Notes under the pieces: generated by a model
The model's database searches: none
Seen by the model: the letters and a program-made list of their open reading frames with translations, nothing else
Told to the model about the DNA's origin: nothing
In this document: one piece after another, positions 6,358 through 10,172 of the stretch
Numbering within the stretch: the first letter of the stretch is position 1
Layout: every line of letters starts with the position of its first letter
Position numbers and translations under genes: made by a program
DNA from: a bacterium
GTDB lineage: Bacteria; Verrucomicrobiota; Kiritimatiellia; UBA8416
Assembly: GCA_020048935.1 (NCBI GenBank)
Contig: JAIFLS010000157.1
Span: 1-10,172, forward strand
Reading direction: 5' to 3'
DNA length: 10,172 nucleotides

Positions 6358-7884
6358 ATGCCTCCACGGACCCGACAACGCCGAAACCCGCGCATCCTGA
6401 TCGTCACGCCGGAAATCACCTATCTGCCGACCGGCATGGGGAACATGGCCAACAAAATGAGCGCCAAGGCCGGCGGCCTGGCGGACGTGTCCTCCTCGCT
6501 TGTGGCGGCGCTCTTCGATCTCGGCGCGGATGTGCATGTCGCCCTGCCGCATTACCGGCGCATGTTCCATGTCGACGCCGGCAAACTCATCAGCGATGAG
6601 CTGCGTGTCTACATGAACAAGCTGCCTCAGGCGCGCATCCACCGGGCCGAGGACCGCTGCTTCTACTACCGCAGCGCCGTCTACGGCAACGACGAGTACA
6701 GCAACAAGAAGGTGGCGCTGGCCTTCCAGCGCGAGGTGATCAACAACATCATCCCGTCCGTGGATCCCGACCTGATCCACTGCAACGACTGGATGACCGG
6801 CCTGGTACCCGCCGCCGCCCGTCGGCTCGGAATACCGAGCCTCTTCACCGTGCACAACATCCACACCTACAAGTCGACACTGGAGCAGATCGAGGACGCG
6901 GGGATCGATGCCGCCGGTTTCTGGAAGTATCTCTTCTTCGGTCGCCAGCCATTGAACTATGAGGAGTCCCGCAACAACAACCCAGTGGATATGCTGGCCA
7001 GCGGTATTTTCGGTGCCCACTACATCAACACGGTCAGCCCGACGTTCCTCGATGAGGTTTGCGATGGCCAGCATGATTTCGTGCCCGGCAACATCCGCCA
7101 CGAGATGCTACAGAAGCAGCGCAATGACTGTGCCAGCGGCATACTGAACGCCCCGGACCCCTCCAACAACCCCGCCTGCGACACGATGCTGGAGGTCACT
7201 TATACGCCGGAGACGCATGTCGAGGGCAAGCGACGCAACAAGGCGCAGTTCCAGGAACGGGTCGGGCTCAAGCCGGATCCGAATGCGCCGATCTTCTTCT
7301 GGCCCTCGCGGCTGGATCCCATCCAGAAGGGCTGCCAGCTCTTCGCGGATATCCTCTACCGCATGGTATCGACCTACTGGAAGGACAACCTGCAGATCGC
7401 CATTGTCGCCAACGGGGCCTACCAGCAGGTGTTCCACGATATCGTCGAGCACCACGACTTCTACGACCGGGTGGCGGTCTGCGACTTTGCCGAACCGCTG
7501 TCCCGGCTTGGCTACGCGGCGTCCGACTTCATGCTGATCCCCTCGCGCTTCGAGCCCTGCGGCCTGCCGCAGATGATCAGCAGCATCTACGGATCGTTGC
7601 CGGTCGCCCGCGACACCGGAGGGCTGCACGACACCGTCACGCATCTGGATATCGGCAAGAACAGCGGCAACGGGTTTGTCTTCGAGACCTACGACAGCAA
7701 CGGCCTGTTCTGGGCTGTCGAGCAGGCCATGAGCTTCTACCGCCTTCCCGACGCAGTCCGGCATCCGCAGATCGAGCGCATCATGCGCGAGAGCATCGGG
7801 CGCTTCAACCACGAGGAGACCGCGCGCCAATACTTCGGGATCTACGAGAAAATGCTCAACCGCCCCATCGTCAAGACCTTCTAG
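6358..7884 (+). CDS. glgA: Glycogen synthase, GT5 (ADP-glucose type)
   Basis: A 508-residue GT-B glycosyltransferase that adds glucose, normally from ADP-glucose, to growing alpha-1,4-glucan. The N-terminal domain has the substrate loop KAGGLADV (Lys37 on). Later come the HCNDW site (Asp144) and TVHNIH (His166). The C-terminal domain has the FWPSRLDPIQKGCQ strand, and SRFEPCGLPQM with the catalytic-region Glu399, followed by DTGGLHDTV in place of the more usual STGGL. The protein is somewhat longer than the common 470-490 residues. Part of this is an insert of about a dozen residues (PTGMGNMANKMSA, 24-36) between the first strand and the KxGGL loop. It follows glgP with a 21-bp gap and a good ribosome site, so the two are almost certainly co-transcribed. 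Its stop overlaps the end of the convergent downstream gene by 14 bp. Confidence 0.95.
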   Translation: MPPRTRQRRNPRILIVTPEITYLPTGMGNMANKMSAKAGGLADVSSSLVAALFDLGADVHVALPHYRRMFHVDAGKLISDELRVYMNKLPQARIHRAEDRCFYYRSAVYGNDEYSNKKVALAFQREVINNIIPSVDPDLIHCNDWMTGLVPAAARRLGIPSLFTVHNIHTYKSTLEQIEDAGIDAAGFWKYLFFGRQPLNYEESRNNNPVDMLASGIFGAHYINTVSPTFLDEVCDGQHDFVPGNIRHEMLQKQRNDCASGILNAPDPSNNPACDTMLEVTYTPETHVEGKRRNKAQFQERVGLKPDPNAPIFFWPSRLDPIQKGCQLFADILYRMVSTYWKDNLQIAIVANGAYQQVFHDIVEHHDFYDRVAVCDFAEPLSRLGYAASDFMLIPSRFEPCGLPQMISSIYGSLPVARDTGGLHDTVTHLDIGKNSGNGFVFETYDSNGLFWAVEQAMSFYRLPDAVRHPQIERIMRESIGRFNHEETARQYFGIYEKMLNRPIVKTF

Positions 7885-9007
7885 CTGGCGCAGCCTCCTG
7901 CGGCAGGCCCAATGCCTTGAACGGTCCACAGTGATCGTAGGGATACCGGTACACGCGTTGCGCGGGGTCGGTCAGGATATGCTCCCAGACGATTTCCTTG
8001 CCGGGGGTGACCTCGAAAAGCCGCCTGCACATGGATTCGAGAATCAGGGTGTTGCCGTTCGGTAGCCGCTGGCAGTTGGCCGTGAAACGGGCGTGCAGCT
8101 TATGGCTGTCGTCATAGACCCAGACCAGGCTGTTGTCGCTTGGATTGATCTCCAGTACATACGAGCAGCCGCAGTGCGCGAGATCCTTGCAGGGCGAGGC
8201 TCCGTTGTCAAAGACGAGGATGTTGCCTGCTCCGGGCAGCCCCTTCTCGATCATGTGCGGCTCATGCTGCCCCGACATCCCGCCGTTGTAGTCGCCGGTG
8301 TAGCACCACACGATGTCGCCGCTGTCCTTGTCGATGATGCTGATGGTGTCGAGCTGCCGCAGGCTCTGCAGGATATTGCCGGGCTTGAAGCGCACGTCGC
8401 CCGCGTCGTGCCACCGGTTCGCCGGCAGGGCCTGGATCGTGTTCGTGTGGGTCCAGTCGGTGATCGTGTTGTTGTCCGCCCCGCCCGCCCAGTTCCGGTT
8501 GGCCGGGATCGGGTTGCACCAGTTGACATCCATGTGCTCGTGCTGCACCCAGCGCCAGACCACGCGCTTCGCGCGATCCACTTCGATCAATTCGTCGCCG
8601 AAGACCTTGACCGCCCGCCGCGCCGGATCGGTAATCCTCTCGAGGTATTCATCCGGCAACGGGATGTTGCAGATCAGGAACACGTTGCCGTCGGCCGTCG
8701 GCCAGAAGTCGTGATGGGCGAAGCGCTCCGGGGTGTATGACCAGGTCTCCAGTCCGCTCCAGTCGAACTCCACCACGCGGCTTTCATAGGCCGCCGTGCC
8801 GAATAGCAGCATCAGCCGTCCGCTTTCCAGCATCCTCGCCCGGTGGATGAACCCCTTGTAGAGGTTCGTGTCAATATCCCACCGGTGCACGACTTCGCCG
8901 CTCATGTTGACGAGCTTGACCACGCCCGTCCCCGAGATGAGGTTGTAGCCCTCGCTGCATTGCGCCGGCTTGTAGATGGTCGTTCCGACCGGAAACACGC
9001 TTTTCAT
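7871..9007 (-). CDS. Arylsulfotransferase (ASST)-like beta-propeller protein
   Basis: A 378-residue protein built from repeated blades of the form His-x(n)-LP-x-GN-x-L, as in the bacterial arylsulfotransferase families. Visible units are HHDFWPTADGNVFLI (98-112), DWTHTNTIQALP (184-195), GQHEPHMIEKGLPGAGNILVFDN (247-268) and ANCQRLPNGNTLILES (310-325), each followed by a strand such as DIVWCY or SLVWVYDD. ASST enzymes move sulfate between phenolic compounds through a His intermediate and are usually periplasmic. Here no signal peptide is seen after MKSVFPVGTTIY, so it may be cytoplasmic, and sulfotransfer activity is uncertain. A small Cys cluster (CKDLAHCGC, 273-281) is notable. I chose the ATG at 9007 for its strong ribosome site. 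It starts 4 bp after the GH95-like gene stops, so the two are probably coupled. Confidence 0.7.
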   Translation of the reverse strand: MKSVFPVGTTIYKPAQCSEGYNLISGTGVVKLVNMSGEVVHRWDIDTNLYKGFIHRARMLESGRLMLLFGTAAYESRVVEFDWSGLETWSYTPERFAHHDFWPTADGNVFLICNIPLPDEYLERITDPARRAVKVFGDELIEVDRAKRVVWRWVQHEHMDVNWCNPIPANRNWAGGADNNTITDWTHTNTIQALPANRWHDAGDVRFKPGNILQSLRQLDTISIIDKDSGDIVWCYTGDYNGGMSGQHEPHMIEKGLPGAGNILVFDNGASPCKDLAHCGCSYVLEINPSDNSLVWVYDDSHKLHARFTANCQRLPNGNTLILESMCRRLFEVTPGKEIVWEHILTDPAQRVYRYPYDHCGPFKALGLPQEAAPARRS

Positions 9008-9011
9008 CGTC

Positions 9012-10172
9012 TCATTCCCTTTCCAGTTCCGAATCCAGCCGGATTCGTTCCGCCTGCTGGAATGCAAGCGCCGCCACATGGCCCGCATACTCGACCCGGC
9101 ACTGCCCGCCACGCAGGCTGGTCACGTTCACGGACACGAGTTTGCCGCCACGCCATTCGAGGTCGACTTCAAATCCGCCCCGGCAGCGGACGCCTGCCAG
9201 CCGCCCTGCCGGCCACGCTTCCGGCAGGCATGGCAGCAGGCGGATCACCCAGCCGTCATCCGTTTCCCCGGGCAGGTCATCCTGCACCAGCATGGCGATC
9301 ACCAGGGCAGGTAGCCCGCCAGAAATGTCCATGTTGAGCACGGCGGGAACGTCGTCGCGGTTGTGCTGGGAGACCATGACCGGTGACCAGTAGTTGTTGA
9401 CCAGGTACTCGACCGACTCGTAGGCGAGCGCCGTGTCGCCAAGATGCGCCGCCGCCATGCCCAGTTGCGTGTATCCGAACGCCATGAACCCGCCGTTCTC
9501 GGGACGCCGGTACGCCATGCGCTGGTCGATCGCCACCCGGCAGGCCTCCTTGAGATCGTCGCGGGCGGCGATCTCCGGATCCATACCGTAATAGAGCGGG
9601 TACAGATGCGAGGCGTGGCGGTGGTGCTCGTTGTTCTCGATCCCTGGCCAGGTCCATTCCTTCAGCGCCCCGTTGCCGCCGATCCGGTACGCGGGCATTT
9701 TGCCAAGCATCTGCCGCCACCTGGCCACCTGCGCCTCGTCTGCCTGGAGCTTGCCCTTCAGGTGCAGCAGCGTCCTCAGGAGTTGCTTGATCGCGGCAAT
9801 GGTCATTGTCGCGTTGGGCGCCATCCAGACGCCATCCACCGTTTCGTTCTCGGGCGAGGAGTCGGGCGCCAGCACGTATTCGCCATCCTGTTCGAGCGTC
9901 AGGAAGTCCTCGTAGAAGGCCGCCGCATCCAGCAGGAAGGGCTTGAGCCGCGTCTCGAGGAATGCGTCATCACCGGTATACAGGTAGTAGTCGTAATACA
10001 ACTGGGCAAACCAGGCCGCGCCGGCAAACCAGTAGATTCCGGGGAAATCGTGGTGCCGCTGCTTGTAGGCCAGGAAATGCGTGCGGCCATGCGTGCTCGA
10101 ACGCCACGGGATCAGCGGTCCCCTGAACCCCAGCAGTTCCCTGGCATTGTCGCGGAAGTCATCCATCAGCGA
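9012..10172 (-). CDS. GH95-like alpha-L-fucosidase, C-terminal part (5' end off window)
   Basis: The frame is open to the right edge, and 386 residues are in the window. It reads as the (alpha/alpha)6 barrel and the C-terminal beta domain of a family-95 glycoside hydrolase. Numbering from the Met at 10166, landmarks are APDSSPEN (100-107, with a Glu at the position usually catalytic), ENNEHHRHASHLYPLYYGMDPEI (177-199), AAAHLGDTALAYE (238-250), VLNMDISGGLPA (276-287, Asp280 in place of the usual DGNFG region), and the typical ending LLPCLPEAWPAGRLAGVRCRGGFEVDLEW. GH95 enzymes cleave alpha-1,2-fucose or alpha-galactose by inversion, and are often secreted; any signal peptide lies outside the window. 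Identity to classic members looks modest, so the substrate may differ. It is followed 4 bp later by the ASST-like gene. Confidence 0.75.
   Translation of the reverse strand, partial: SLMDDFRDNARELLGFRGPLIPWRSSTHGRTHFLAYKQRHHDFPGIYWFAGAAWFAQLYYDYYLYTGDDAFLETRLKPFLLDAAAFYEDFLTLEQDGEYVLAPDSSPENETVDGVWMAPNATMTIAAIKQLLRTLLHLKGKLQADEAQVARWRQMLGKMPAYRIGGNGALKEWTWPGIENNEHHRHASHLYPLYYGMDPEIAARDDLKEACRVAIDQRMAYRRPENGGFMAFGYTQLGMAAAHLGDTALAYESVEYLVNNYWSPVMVSQHNRDDVPAVLNMDISGGLPALVIAMLVQDDLPGETDDGWVIRLLPCLPEAWPAGRLAGVRCRGGFEVDLEWRGGKLVSVNVTSLRGGQCRVEYAGHVAALAFQQAERIRLDSELERE
9015..9022 (-). promoter_or_regulatory. Ribosome binding site of the ASST-like gene
   Basis: On the minus strand, AAAGGGAA lies 7 bases before the ATG at 9005-9007, inside the last codons of the upstream GH95-like gene, whose TGA is at 9012-9014. 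It decides the start over a longer reading frame that extends upstream to 9112 within that gene. Confidence 0.7.

Noticed and set aside
5989..7101. 370-residue open frame on the minus strand spanning the glgP/glgA junction
   Set aside because: It crosses two well-supported genes on the other strand and has shadow-like composition.
9005..9112. Longer start at 9112 for the ASST-like protein
   Set aside because: The added 35 residues are basic and not protein-like. They lie within the upstream GH95-like gene, and a strong ribosome site marks the ATG at 9007.

Overview
This window looks like part of a moderately GC-rich Gram-negative bacterial chromosome. It is most plausibly from the PVC group (Kiritimatiellota, Verrucomicrobiota or Lentisphaerota). 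That placement is an inference from the mix of genes: a lipid-A-type LAB_N membrane protein and an ArnT-like transferase (outer-membrane lipid chemistry), a Gfo/Idh/MocA dehydrogenase, a GH95-like fucosidase paired with an arylsulfotransferase-like propeller protein, and a glycogen phosphorylase/synthase pair. No rRNA, tRNA, CRISPR array or insertion sequence is visible.

Left block (1-2569), less GC-rich: three genes of membrane-lipid or polyprenyl-phosphate chemistry. The tail of a PAP2-family phosphatase runs rightward off the left edge (1-227). An ArnT/PMT_2-type glycosyltransferase runs leftward (start 1989). Its main frame stops at 391, but the real C-terminus continues in another frame to 114, so it carries a frameshift near 497-501. 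The restored tail overlaps the PAP2 gene on the opposite strand. Divergent from it is a 97-residue LAB_N protein (2276-2569), preceded by a small ORF (2181-2279) that overlaps its start by ATGA. The family-3 motif Arg of the PAP2 protein is a Ser here, so the block may be decaying.

Middle block (2581-7884), GC-rich: a leftward Gfo/Idh/MocA oxidoreductase (2581-3693) is divergent from a two-gene glycogen operon. The operon is an alpha-glucan phosphorylase of the DUF3417-containing type (3793-6336), followed 21 bp later by a GT5 glycogen synthase (6358-7884). Together they give storage-glucan synthesis and phosphorolysis. Branching enzyme and ADP-glucose pyrophosphorylase genes are not in the window.

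Right block (7871-10172), GC-rich: a leftward, tightly coupled pair enters from the right edge. The C-terminal part of a GH95-like alpha-L-fucosidase (9012 to beyond 10172) is followed after only 4 bp by an arylsulfotransferase-like beta-propeller protein (7871-9007), whose 3' end overlaps glgA tail-to-tail by 14 bp. The pair suggests handling of fucose-containing, possibly sulfated, glycans.

No clearly new system was found. The points most worth checking are the frameshift, the altered PAP2 motif with its antisense overlap, and the GH95/ASST-like pair.
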